From NCBI GenBank assembly GCA_029990175.1, contig JARKIP010000042.1, forward strand, positions 2,170,001 to 2,234,000: a stretch of 64,000 nt of DNA. Reading direction: 5' to 3'. The position numbers were made by a program, and so were the translations under genes. Below are positions 45,001 to 56,700 of the stretch, piece after piece; positions within the stretch are counted from its first letter, which is position 1; every line of letters begins with the position of its first letter. This stretch comes from Petunia secreta (Eukaryota > Streptophyta > Magnoliopsida > Solanales > Solanaceae). The notes beneath the pieces were generated by a model. It made no database searches. It was not told the origin of the DNA and saw only the letters and a program-made list of their open reading frames with translations.

Positions 45001-46209
45001 GAGATGGCGGCCATGCAGGAGACGATTGAGCAGTTGAAGAGCAAAACAATTATAAAACCTGCAAAGGCTGTGAAATCACCACAAATAAAAGAGAAGAAGA
45101 AGCAGGAAGAAGTTGCTCCGAGGCTTCAAGTGGACATTTACAAGCAATTGAAGCGGAGAAAAGTGGATGCATTGAACGTATTTATCAGAAAGTGGAAGAA
45201 ACAAAAAGATATTTTTCTTTGATTGCCGATGAATTTCCAAGATTTCAAAGACCTGATGAACAAGACTGTGTGACTGTGGTACATTGTAAATTTACTATTG
45301 AATGATTTTCTGAACTTCACATCATTGTAGGGAACATACTAACTGAGTTCAGAACATCGTTCTTATGCTTGGAACAAATCAAGCATTTCTAGCTTCTCAT
45401 AGATTTCTAGAACATCACACAGTCGTTCCGAACTTAGGGAGATGTTTGGAAAGACAGACCTTTCCTTCACTTACTTATACCCCAATTTATTTTTGTCTCT
45501 TATATGTTCTGCAGTATGTTTGAAGCCGTGATGACAATGATGCGGGAGAGGCATTTGAATTACCCCTATCATTACGATCAAAGTGACCTCATTTTGGATA
45601 TGGCATTCTTGACAAACATGAAAAAATGCTACTACCAACTGGAAGTAGACGCGCAAGATAATAAGGTACCGCTTGATCTGGCGTTGAAGACGTATCAGTT
45701 TGATGAAGATTATCTGAAGTATGCACATGTAAGACTACCCTAACCAGGGGAGATATGCACATGGAAGGCTACCCTACCCAAGGGGTAGGTGTTGGGTTGG
45801 TGCTAAGAGAATCTTCGCCGTCTTCAACATCAACGACAATCACTACGTGACGGCGGTGTTTGACATGGTTGAAGCGAAGGTTTGGGTGTTTGATTGCAAT
45901 CATGGTTGTAATGATGATGAACAATTCTTGCTAGTAATTGTCCTCATTCTCTACATGTTCCCGATCTATATCAGAAATGCTAAGCTATTCAAAGATTTGG
46001 AGCCGAATTGTAAGGAAGGAGACATGTGGTCGTTTGAGAGAGTGCCAAGATCACTTTATCCACAAAATCTAACAGCGAAATCATGTGGAGTGTTCGCGTT
46101 GATGTACATTGAGCATCTCATTACAAATACCCCCATGGACAAAATTTGTGACAATGTGGCTGATCAGTGGAGGCGACGTTTAACCGTTAGTATTTTTGAC
46201 GGCAAATGA
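42029..46209 (+). pseudogene. DUF1985 / Ulp1-protease gene of a Mutator-like element, degraded
   Basis: Segments in order: 42029-42918, a basic/acidic low-complexity head (MVNLRPRNLTLKDED; after a shift PSPKKKPEKPTTSDSERT; SKRSRREGED) with stops at about 42274 and 42487. 43031-43440 begins after a GTGCAG acceptor; following a shift near 43190 it holds the DUF1985 core GFFHSCFGPFLQLPEYP, LLMRRIIF, FNGLPARFGLSEFALMTGLN. 43440-43680 is a purine-rich EGE/KK tract and an (SP)n run. 43681-44060 has YNLYGFP-AFMAWAYEAIPAL. 44413-44982 is acidic with cysteine pairs. 45811-46209 is the Ulp1 C48 catalytic end: NDNHYVTAVFD (His, 45841), VWVFDCNH (Asp, 45892), SCGVFALMYIEHL (Cys, 46084). The His-Asp-Cys triad survives but shifts and stops break the gene. 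Known: Ulp1-like ORFs are carried by some plant MULEs. No TIRs were identified. Confidence 0.75.
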
Positions 46210-46425
46210 AACTTTGATTTTGGGTATATGTAATATTAGGATAATTTTTTAACTTTTATTTTGGTTATGTAATTAGGTATGGATGACTTTTATTTTCTTA
46301 GCCAAGTAATAGCTTTTGATGTGCTTAAAAGGATAGCCTAATTAGTCGCAATTAAAACAAACATTCAAATATATTTGTCAGTTGTTCAGCATTCAACAGA
46401 AAATGACATAGTAAAATTTGGACGA
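46210..46425. other. 3' flank of the Ulp1-type gene
   Basis: AT-rich, no motif recognised; ends at the LTR start of the giant gypsy element (preceding bases GACGA would be its left target duplication). Confidence 0.4.
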
Positions 46426-46471
46426 TGTTGACACCCAATTTTGTCCCACCTTTTTCTAAAATTAGCTATAA

Positions 46472-48355
46472 CTAGTGAATTTGACCACGCTCGCGCGGTC
46501 GTTAAAAATTTCAAATAAAATATAACTAATCATTGATATAAAATTTATACTAATTAACACTACAAAAGATGAATAGTAATATAATTAAATAATTATTGAT
46601 ATAATTTTTATCGTAAAATAATAAATGTTTACTCTTAGATTAATTTTATCTTCGATATGTGAAAGAACCTCAGTTCTCTTAGTGCATCTATGTACGAAAA
46701 ATTTCAAAACAACTTTTAGTACTACAAAAGCTCAACACAATTTTCGAGTCACTTCAGTATATTTTAAAAAATACAATTGTATTTTAAAATTTGGAACCGA
46801 ATTCCGCACATTCAATAGAAACATAATTGATCAACTTATTAACCATTTTAGGTCTAAAAAAAAGATGAATGAACAATATGGATAATAAGGGGGAAAAAAA
46901 GGAAAAAGATAAGCGTGTTTTCAGCATACACATATTCTATTATAGTTTCTACTAAGCCGCTCTTTTATTTAAAAGCAGCATTTGAAAAGTAAATTCTAAT
47001 GGATCTTAGGAAAAACACTAAATTTAAAAGTACTATCGTAGTCATTTCCGATCTTCATTCTTCTAGGAGCTGCAAAAAAAAAAAAAAAATCTTCATACTT
47101 TAAGCACCATAAGGCTCAATAAAATCAAACCCATAAGATACCATGAATGAATACATTATGTCTTTCAGTGGTTGGAGTCACATGATTGCAAATGCCAAAG
47201 GATAAATGAATTAAGGTGCATATGCCTTTCATCAGGCTCTTCTCCTTCCATAAAAATAAAATCCCAAAGTTAACTTGCTCTGCATGTTTTATCATCTCAA
47301 ATAGGAAGTTTATACAATATAAATTAAACTCAAATGCTCAATTGCAAAAGGTTTACACAGTAATACCAAAAAGACATTCACAAAACTATACCTCTTTCGC
47401 ACTACAGTACAAACTTTTTTTTTTTTTAATTTAAATTGTAACCAATTAACCTCACTCCACCAATACAATCATATACTAATGCTTCTATCTTTTTATTTTT
47501 TGTTCTTTTCTTTTTCTTTTTTTTTTTTTTTTTTTTTTTGATTTTGCCAAAAGAAGTATAGTGAAATTATCAGACTCATGACAAAACTTCTTCCTGACCT
47601 GAACATTCAACTATTATGTTTAATTTAAATGGAAAAAACTGATATTGGCTAATATATAAAATAGCCCGAAACTACCACTTGCCAGATTGTACCTTGGATA
47701 GGCCAAGCTGCATAGAAATTTCTCAGTGAATAGTGATCACATTTTTTAACTTTTACGATTCTACAAATAAAAATAATTAAAACAACATTTTACACTATAC
47801 TGTATAAGGGAACTACTAAAAAGGTAGTAATCTCATAGAAAAAAAATAACATACCAACACGGAGTAAAAATAACCAACATGGAGAGAAAAATAAATATAT
47901 CGTGGGTCTTCTTGAGCACATCAAAATTTTCTTCCTCTTACCAAGAGAAGATAGCCTATCTGATTGTATATAACATACTCCAATAAACCAAACATGTATT
48001 AGGCATTTACTTCATTATAGTAATAGCTAATTGCTTCAGCCGTTTCTTTAACAATGAATATGGTGGAAATGGTAGGTCCTACCGTCCTAGAGACCTAAAG
48101 GAGAATAGCTATCGTTTATTTTGCATACCAAAACGTTACTGCACATCCTAGGAGAAATTTAATTCAATATGGAGAGATGTTAATAAGCAATAACTACCAT
48201 CTTCCAACGTGTATGAGTATTCAATAATTCTGGATGAGAATGGGAAGAGAAACAAAACTTTGAAGATTTCTTTATATTTTGAAGTGGATGGTGGTCATTT
48301 AGGCATGCCACATCACTTGTTTATACTCTCAATTATATAGATATATAGATATAGA
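46472..48355 (-). mobile_element. Non-autonomous Helitron
   Basis: On the minus strand it starts TCTATATCTATATATC, ends with a hairpin and TTCACTAG, and sits between host A and T. The 3' LTR shows the empty site (TTGAA|TTATAGCC in minus orientation), so both ends are defined to the base. 1,884 bp, AT-rich; no Rep/helicase coding and no recognisable captured gene. Confidence 0.88.
46483..46500 (-). terminator. Helitron 3' terminal hairpin
   Basis: GACCGCG CGAG CGTGGTC on the minus strand, 7-bp stem with one G-T type pair and a 4-nt loop, 7 nt before CTAG. This is the Helitron rolling-circle end signal, not a transcription terminator. Confidence 0.8.
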
Positions 48356-50757
48356 TTAGACTTAAGGGTGCAATGTGACTATTTGTACAAAATATGCATT
48401 AGAAATCATGCATTTACGTGCGTTATCCTCTATTTATATATTATATACTTAAGTGTGGCTATATTACGTAAATTTACATTATTTAGGCTATTTGTCAAAA
48501 TGTGAATATTTGCGAAATTTAGTACATTTATAATATATCACATAATTGCATCATTTAGGCTACGTGTCAAATTTGTGTCAATTTGTGTAAATTAATAATT
48601 ATTTATAATTATCTATATTTAAATAATTTTATTTAAGTTTATTTAATAATTATTTGTGCATTTTATAAAATACGTATATCTATATTTCTATTTACAAGTT
48701 TAAGCTGAATATTGGTCAATTTACAAGAAAATGTCCAAATTCTTTTTTATTATTAATTCTTCCATATTGAAAAATTCCTATCAAAATTCTTCATTATTTA
48801 TATTTATCCTATTACATTTTTCTTTTTGAACCTGGACGAGTGTTTATCTAGGTACGTCATAATTGCATTGAAATTTTCTTTTCCTCTTATTTTATTTTGA
48901 ATTAATCCTTTTTTTTTTAAATTCCAAATCTTCTTCCTAATTCTACTTGAAACCTAGACATAAAGCCTAACCAAATATATGTTTTTACATTAAATCATTT
49001 TCTTCCTAATTTAAAGATTCCTATTTCTACTTGAATCTAGACAAAATGTGGTCTACATTCGTTTTCTTTATTTAAATCTGTCCAAGTTCATCCTCCCATA
49101 TTTTGTCTTCCCTTCCCCGTTTTGAAACAATTCAAAATCCCTAATCTCCTCCTAACTATTCCCTAATCTCTCCATAATCCCCTCCGTAATCATAATCTCC
49201 TACAATCCCTACAATCATTTCCAAATCCCCCAATCATCTCCAATTCTCTAACAACTAGTTTTTGAAATTCTTCTTATTTAATCTTTAAAAAGAAGACTAT
49301 TTTCTTGATACACAATCATCAATTATCCAAAAATCGACAGCACACAATACACAAACGGACCCCATTCCTTGGTTTTCTTCACATACACACCTTACCCCAC
49401 ACCCACCTGCTCATCTTCCCCACACGACCTCTCCTTCTCCAAACGATACAGTGCTCACACAAAACCACCTCACATTTTACACATATCAGCGGAAGACTTC
49501 TCCTTCTCCAACCATCCACAGAATATATCAACACTTCCCTTCTTCTTCAAAAACCGTACAAACACCACTGCCATAACCCCTCTCTTCCTCTCTTTTAAAT
49601 CCAACACACCCAGATACAAAAATCCTCGCACACATCAATTACACCATGAAATTCCCACTTCCCACCAGTTTCCTTCCCGATACAAACCATACACACACCA
49701 TTTCAAATCCAGAGACATACAACGTTGAACATACGCACATACCCGCTGCCTTCTTTTCAAAAATCGCATATACACATACACACCTCAACTGGCCAAACTC
49801 TTCCACCATCGTACTCTCTTCCTTCTCCAATCGCACATACCCATAAATGAAAATCAGAAGCAAAACGGAAATGAAAAGGGAGTTGGTGAGTTTGTAGATC
49901 GGAGAGATCGAAAAGGAGATCAGGGAGGGGAATTTTAATTCGAATCAGTGGCTGCAAGATCATCATCATTGCTTGAATTACCGGAGTAGCAGCGACGTCG
50001 GTGGTGTCTCCTTATCGGAGAAACCATGCCGACAGTCACTCCTCCAAGTCTGTTGTCGATGGTTCTATTCGAATGACGTCTTGTTCATTGGTTGCCATCG
50101 GCGTTTCTCGTCGGCGAGATATTGTCGTTGCTGTTGATTCCATTTTATTAAAGCTTATGCGAATTCACTTGTTTCTGATGTTTCTGCAGTTCACTCGTTT
50201 GGTTGCACCAACTGTTTGTGCCTTGACGTTGTTTGACTGGTGTTGAAGTTCTTTTGGCCTGATTTTATTCTGGTCAATTGTGTACTGATATTTGTTTTGC
50301 AGGGGATTTGGTTTACATATTGACATTTGACTCATTTGCAATTGTAGTTGGTCCATTTATTTTGGGTTATTTCGTTGCCTGCTATTGACCCGTATTTTGG
50401 ATATCAATTTGTTGTCTAATGATATTTTTTGAGATCTTTACAGTTTCTGAATGTTATATTAATCTGGTAATCCTAACACTGATAAGGCCAAGGAAGATAA
50501 TTATTTATTTGAGGCCTATTTTGACTAAATTTAACATGATACCACACTTGAACGGCCCATTCCCATGTCCCAAAAAAAAAAAAAAAAAAGGCTATGATGA
50601 CGTGTGTGAGCCGTTATGGAGTGGTGGGACCGGCACTTGGCATGACAACACGATCGGCCGGCATGTTCGCAGCCGTACAGACGTCCCTAATCTCTTAGCC
50701 GATTCATACTAACCTGAGCCGACACTTTTAAAAATCCCTTTCCTCCTTTATTTTAAA

Positions 50758-50795
50758 ACTATTATCATCATTATTATTACTACTCTTGTTATTAC

Positions 50796-50848
<53 letters not shown>

Positions 50849-51045
50849 TTATTATTATTATCATCATTTTCATTATTATTAATATTATTTTTATTTACTA
50901 ACTCATTTTCTTCAAATTTTGCGAGGTAAAATTGGATGAGAGACGACAACATATTTTGGAAGAAAACAAAAATCTTTTTCATTACTATTATTATTATCAT
51001 TTTATTCCTATTAGTATTATTACTATTACTATTATTATTTATCGT
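50758..51045. repeat. (ATT)n microsatellite in the 5' LTR
   Basis: Long interrupted ATT run, densest at about 50790-50850; its counterpart in the 3' LTR lies at 63860-63957. The two tracts differ in length and interruptions. Confidence 0.85.
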
Positions 51046-51500
51046 TTATTATTGGACTAATTTATTTTTTTTCTTTTTGCTAGGAGAAATTCTTTAAGGA
51101 GGAAGTCAATTAGCTAATTGAAATCTTTTCATCTTAATTAGTACATGCATATAAATAGTCATTTAATTATTCGTCTATCTCTTTTTTTTTTTTTATAGTT
51201 ATTTCATAATTCTTAGAATCCCAATTATAAGTCCGGTCGGTAACCACATTTGGTGGAGCTCGAGAGGTGCCTAACCCCTTCCTCTTGAGTTAACTTGAAC
51301 CTCTCACCTAGAATTTCTGGTTCGTAGACTAAGTCTCGGAGTTAATTGTAAAATTAGCTAGAAACAAAATAGGTGCCCTAATACGCCTAGTTAAAAAATA
51401 TGTTAGGTGGCGACTCCAACTCTTAAACTCAAACGAGTTACCCAGTCAAATCCGAGACCCGACTCGCTTCGAGTTGAGTTCAAAATGGGGTATGACAGAA

Positions 51501-51518
51501 TGGCGACTCCGTTGGGAA
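51501..51518 (+). other. Primer-binding site of the Ogre-like element
   Basis: TGGCGACTCCGTTGGGAA, three bases after the 5' LTR. TGGCGACTCC is a common plant gypsy primer site start; the tRNA is not assigned. Confidence 0.7.
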
Positions 51519-53031
51519 TATCAATGTTCAAACCATAACAGAATTTTAAATTGGGATTCTTTATTTGCTTTATTTTCTTGCCATTTATTTCGATACTAAC
51601 TTTTCTTCTTTTCCTTTTTTACAGGACTAAGGATTATTTCTGAATTTTTGAATTTTTGAATTTTGATGCTCAATTATCTAATTGCTTAATTGTATTTTCT
51701 TTGTTATTTTGCATTGTCATTTCCTCCACTCCTGGAAATTTTTTACACTTGCACAAACCATAAACGGTTACATGGATCTCACGGCCGTTTCACATTAAAA
51801 AAAAATCCTTTAGGAGGAACGGTTAGAGTCTAGTTGGTCCATGGTACAACCAACAATTCTAAACGTTCCCACCCCTTGGTTGTCCCCTTGGGGGAACCAT
51901 ATCCTTGTCTAGATTACCCCACTCTTAGTCTAGAAATCATGCATCATTAGGAAAATTTTGACTTCGGCTCACGTCGAAGTCTATTAGTTCACCATATTTG
52001 AACGAACCAAACGGGCCTCCGACCCTAAGGGACGTTTAAATATGTTATGTGTGCATTTATTTAAGGTTGAACGTGTCTAACATAGACCACTTGTTCACAT
52101 AAAAGTGGGTTCTCGTAACAAAATAAATTATTTATTTTTACATTTATACAAATAAAACCAATTATTTTATAAAAAAATTTTTTGGTTATGAACGAAATTA
52201 ATTTTTCTACTTTTATGAAAATAAAATCATAGATTTTAAATTAATTTCTTCTACTTTCAATGTAGTAGGGTCAATTATTATTCCTATTTACCTAAAACAA
52301 AAATATTATTTCTACATTTATACAGTAAAATTAATTATTTTATAAAATTATTTTCTGTTAATTTTGGGTTATGAGAACAATTGGGATGATACAAAATACA
52401 AGTTCAATTTTAAACACCATAATCAAATTAGGAAGGCTTAACATCCTTGGTATGTTAAAGTCCATTAGCCAACCTCGTCCAAAAGCGTCATCGTATGACG
52501 CCTATCATGCATATTATGTGTATAGATCTGCTTTGCATATAAAATTATTATTTCAAACTTGTTGTTTCATGCGTTAGTTTTACTCCCACTCCCGAGGTTG
52601 ACTCGTGCATTTTTCTCAAAACTTGTGCATTTTTGAATTTGTGCATATCGTGCATACCTTCCGCCATTCTTGGAAACTTTCTAAATCGTGCGTTGAAAAT
52701 ACGGTGGTTACAACCATATCCTCCCTCACATAAAAATTCCTTTAGGGGGAACGACTTGGGATCTATTTAACCCCAGACGTTTCCGCTCCCGAGCCGTCCG
52801 CTTGGGAGGATAATAAAATCCGGTCTAGCTAACTCCATTCCTTAGTAGCAGCGTTAGGAATCATGCATCATGACATGTCATTTAATCTACTTGTTCTTAA
52901 GTCTGATAGGCCAACTTGTTCAAGCAATCTGAACCGGTTTTTAACCCCCAAAGAGCATTGGACATGATTTATTTGCATTTACTTAAAGGATTAAACGTGC
53001 AAATGTAGACCGTTTATTAACATTGTTCTCC
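51519..53031 (+). other. Leader of the Ogre-like element
   Basis: No coding frame. Two loosely related blocks with TTTAGG(A/G)GGAACG and GCATCATG(A) at about 51810-51950 and 52740-52870 suggest an old internal duplication of the leader. Confidence 0.5.
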
Positions 53032-53780
53032 ATTCAGTGCCATTAAAAGGCACAAAGGTTACCTAATTGGCTTTAAAAGCCCAAAGTGAATCAGAAATGA
53101 TTGTTTATTCCTACACGGTCGAAATTACTCTGTATTTATTGCCATTCAAAGGCACAAAGGTTACCCAAGAGGCGTCAAAAGCCCCAATTGAATCAGAAAT
53201 GATTGTTTAAATAGTAAGAAATATTCTGTATTCAATGCCATTCAAAAGCATGAGGGTAACCCAAGAGGCATCAAAAGCCCGAATTGTATCAGAAATGATT
53301 GCTTAAACAATCAGAGTTATTCTGTATTCAATGCCATTCAAAGGCACAAAGGTAACCAAGGAGGTGTCAAAAGCCCGAATTAAATAAGAAATGATTGCTT
53401 AAACAATCAGAGTTATTCTATATTCAATGTCATTCAAAGGCACAAAGGTAACCGAGGAGGCGTCAAAAGCCCGAATTGAATAAGAAATGATTGCTTAAAC
53501 AATCATAGTTATTCTATATTCAATGCCATTCAAAGGCACAAAGGTAACCAAGGAGGCGTCAAAAGCCCCAATTGAATCAGAAATGATTGCTTAAACAATC
53601 AGAGTTATTATGTATTCAATGCCATTCAAAGGCACGAAGGTAACCGAGGAGGCGTCAAAAGCCCAAATTGAATCAGAAATGACTGTTTAATCCTGAAAGA
53701 TTGGAATCATTTTGTATTCAATGCTATTCAAAGGCATTAAATGGTAACCAATGAGGCATTTGAAGCAGAAATAACTACTT
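53032..53780 (+). repeat. 96-bp tandem array in the leader
   Basis: About eight units starting TATTCAATGCCATTCAAAGG at 53133, 53229, 53325, 53421, 53517, 53613 and 53714, with a diverged first copy near 53032. Each unit contains GGCACAAAGGTAACC, GGCGTCAAAAGCCC and GAAATGATTGCTTAAACAAT. Not coding. Confidence 0.9.
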
Positions 53781-54047
53781 GATAGACGGGATGACACATA
53801 ACGCACATTTATCCTTTAAGCATTATATAAAGACTTGACATCCTTGGAATGTCACAAGTCCATTAGCAATTTCCTTCTAAAGTGTCTAAAGGGTTCTCAA
53901 TTCACAACGACACATCTCCTCATATCCTCTGTCGCATTATTTTCAAAAACTTGTGCCACACGTTGATCATTTTGCTCACAGTAAAGCGAATCTTAATCAT
54001 TTTTCTTCTCCCTTTTCCTATCATCTTTCACATTTTCCAAAAGATCA

Positions 54048-55666
54048 ATGGCCACTAGAACATTTGACATGGTTGTTGAAACTCCTCAGTTGCTCAGATA
54101 TTGGTGGGAAAACCTAAGCATAGATCAACAAGACTGAGTCAAAATGGTGATGAGTAACCTGATTTCATAAATGGAGCACACTGCAATGGAAGGGATGATA
54201 GAAGAAGCGGTATATTATTGGGATGCAGACCGAGTAGTTTTCCACTTTGGGAATGTAGAGTTGACACCATTACTGGAGGAAATAGGTTGGTTAACTCAAT
54301 TACCATTTGAAAGTAAAGAAATTTTGATGCCAAAAAATATTAGAGCAGAGGAGTTCTTCGAGATGGTAGGGTTTAAGCCTGAGTTGTGCACAGACAGTAT
54401 ACGTCAACTGGAAATTTTTCTAACTTCTCTTTACATCAAATTTGGGTATGGAGAGGCATTTCAAGAATCCGAAGACTATTTCAACATTAACCAGGCAGAT
54501 TGGCAAGAGCGGAGGGTACTTGTTTTTGTCACCATCTTTTTAGGGACTGTCGTCTTTCCACAACACAAAGGACAAGTTAATGTTTGCATGGTCTCAATTG
54601 ATGATGTCTTACTCAAAGACATTAATAAGAAATACACATTAATACCTATGATCGTCGCAGAGACGAACTGTGCTTTAGAAAGATGCAAGAAGGGTGTTGG
54701 TTTCTTTGAAGGATGCAATTTGCTGCTACAAGTTTGGCTGATGGAGCATTTGCAAAGGATGGATAATACAGACCAAGCTTTCAATTCCATACCGAGAGAA
54801 AACTACATCTTGACTCATACCCCTCGCATGGACAATGCTTTTTGGAAATGGGACCAACCAACAACTACAAATGGTTGGCACCACATGTTCTATCAACTGA
54901 CACTTGAAAACATTCAATGAATGTTTGATTACTTTCCAACACAACAGTAATCACACGGTACGAAAAAGACTCATTTCTTATCTTAGTGGGCTTTAGAGGA
55001 GTGTATCCATACACTCCTTTAAGGACACTTAGACAAGCAGGGAGAAAACAGACAGTACCCCAAATTGCAGACATCAGAAGTTTCAAAGCGAATATTCTCA
55101 GAGGAGTGATCCTGTTTAAAAACAAGATAATGGAACTTTGGAGAGAAAGACAACGAATGGGAATCAAGACTATTGGACGAGACAGGTTCGATGCTGGCTA
55201 TGATGAAGATTACCCAGACTGGCTTAGGAAAGACATAGCAAGGGCAATTCAACCAAGTGCGACAACAAAAAGGAAAAGGAATGCTGATGAATTAGAATCT
55301 GAGTACAAAAGGTTACGCAAACAACTAGCAAGGGCAAAAGGAAAAATAGCAAATAAGCAAAGTTTGGTCGAAGCAAAGAACAAAGAAAAAGGCAAATGGC
55401 GCAGTAAAGCAGAACTCCTGACAAAACGCATAGAGTCTATCGGCGTATGGGCTAGCGAGGGGATGAACTCTGTGGCAAACAAAGGAATATAGGAGAAAGG
55501 AAGAAAAGATTGGGAAATGTTGAAGAATTTAATATTTGACATATCTCGACTCTTAACTGACGCAGACAATATCATATTTCAAGGATACTCATCAGAGGCA
55601 AGCTTGTCCGAGGGAGATTCGTCCGAGAAAGAAGAAGAAGAATTTTCTGGGGATGGATCAACATGA
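54048..55666 (+). pseudogene. ORF1 of the Ogre-like element (plant-mobile-domain-like protein)
   Basis: ATG 54048 opens MATRTFDMVVETPQLLRYWW; stops at about 54136 and 54165 interrupt it. A 249-codon open stretch follows with YYWDADRVVFHFGNVELTP, LLEEIGW, TIFLGTVVFPQ, LIPMIVAETNCALERC and GCNLLLQVWLMEHLQR. A stop and frame change near 54920-54985 lead to GVYPYTPLRTLRQAGRKQ, and a basic coiled-coil tail runs to 55491. After another stop the last frame ends DSSEKEEEEFSGDG at 55666. Known: a protein of this pattern precedes gag in Ogre-type elements, and its function is undetermined. Likely dead. Confidence 0.7.
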
Positions 55667-56339
55667 AATATGTTCACCTGGCCATGATCTAATCCTCCAG
55701 CAAAAGTTTTCTTTCTCTTACACTGTTTCAAAATCAGCCAATGTAACGAAAGTTCAATAAATGCAATATTATCTTTAGACTTCGCATTTTGTTAGCAAGT
55801 GAAATGATACATGTGGCACAAAGCGCTTTTCAAACCATCGTGCGTAAAATGGTCCTTAGCATTATAGGATGTATTTTTTATTTGATATGTGTGCATTGCA
55901 TGAATTTGTCTGTTGCTCTAGGTCTCTAAAGGAATTCTTTCTCCAAATTCAATCGCCTACCGAGGTACCTCCTCTTCCCACGGTGTGTCCAAATCCTGGT
56001 GCCTAAAATCTTTCGCATCTCCAAACTGTCTCTAACTCATTCAAAAGTTTATTACCAAAAAGTTGGCTCGAGTTGAATACCAAGGCAAAGGACATGGTTA
56101 AGCGAGTGCACTTGTCAGGGATTTTATGAAATAAGGAAGTTTTCACAGCAATTCCCACCAGCCCTATCCTATCTCTACATTACCTCCACTGCACTACAAA
56201 CTACCAATAAGGCTTGCCAGTCTGGAAAAGTGAGCATTTTTCAAGAGGAAAGATGAAGTCTCTTTTGTCGCAACCATTCAAGACCCTACCTTCAACCGCT
56301 ACTATCAAATAGCGGTACCATTTTATCCTTACCCTCATA
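55667..56339 (+). other. ORF1-gag spacer
   Basis: No motif strong enough to call. The first part of gag (capsid) would be expected here but I cannot read it in any frame. Confidence 0.35.
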
Positions 56340-56700
56340 TACCACCTAAATATCCCGCTCAATCCACTTGACATATATTCCACATCCCAGCACCAAATCA
56401 TCCACCGTACCAGCAAAACACTCATGCCAACTACCGAAATGCACCACCATATCCTCCTGGGCCTCATCCTAATGCAAACCAAGGATCGAAAAGAAACTAC
56501 ACTCCACTAGCCGATGCCCACACTCAATTGTTCGAGAGATTGGAAGGGCTTATTGTCCCAGTACCTCAAATTGTTCCAGCAAGCACTATGAACATGGATA
56601 AAACTGACAAAGCAAGGAAAATATTGGTCAAACTCGAAGGCATACATGACTCGCCTTAAGACCTTTTGACTCCAATATCCAAGGATCATTTTTGTTGCAC
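56340..56700 (+). pseudogene. Gag C-terminal remnant of the Ogre-like element
   Basis: A proline-rich stretch (PPNIP..., HHHILLG in one frame) leads into RNYTPLADAHTQLFERLEG and LIVPVPQIVP. This is the conserved FTPLxxxxxQLFERL segment just before the zinc knuckle in Tat/Ogre Gag. The frame stops soon after (IHDSP, then TAA at about 56657); no knuckle remains. Confidence 0.6.

Larger units (their letters stand above)
46426..51497 (+). repeat. 5' LTR of the Ogre-like element (contains a Helitron)
   Basis: TGTTGACACCCAATTTTGTC...GGGGTATGACA. It aligns with 61435 onward apart from the Helitron. The short frames inside (proline/threonine-rich at 49305-49850) exist in both LTRs and are not conserved as protein. 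Confidence 0.88.

Noticed and set aside
49305..49969. Threonine/proline/histidine-rich frames that look like a secreted protein.
   Set aside because: They lie within the 5' LTR of the Ogre-like element, recur in altered form at 62421-62765 in the 3' LTR and have indels that break the frame.
50728..51000. Poly-asparagine protein on the minus strand.
   Set aside because: It is the translation of the (ATT)n microsatellite.
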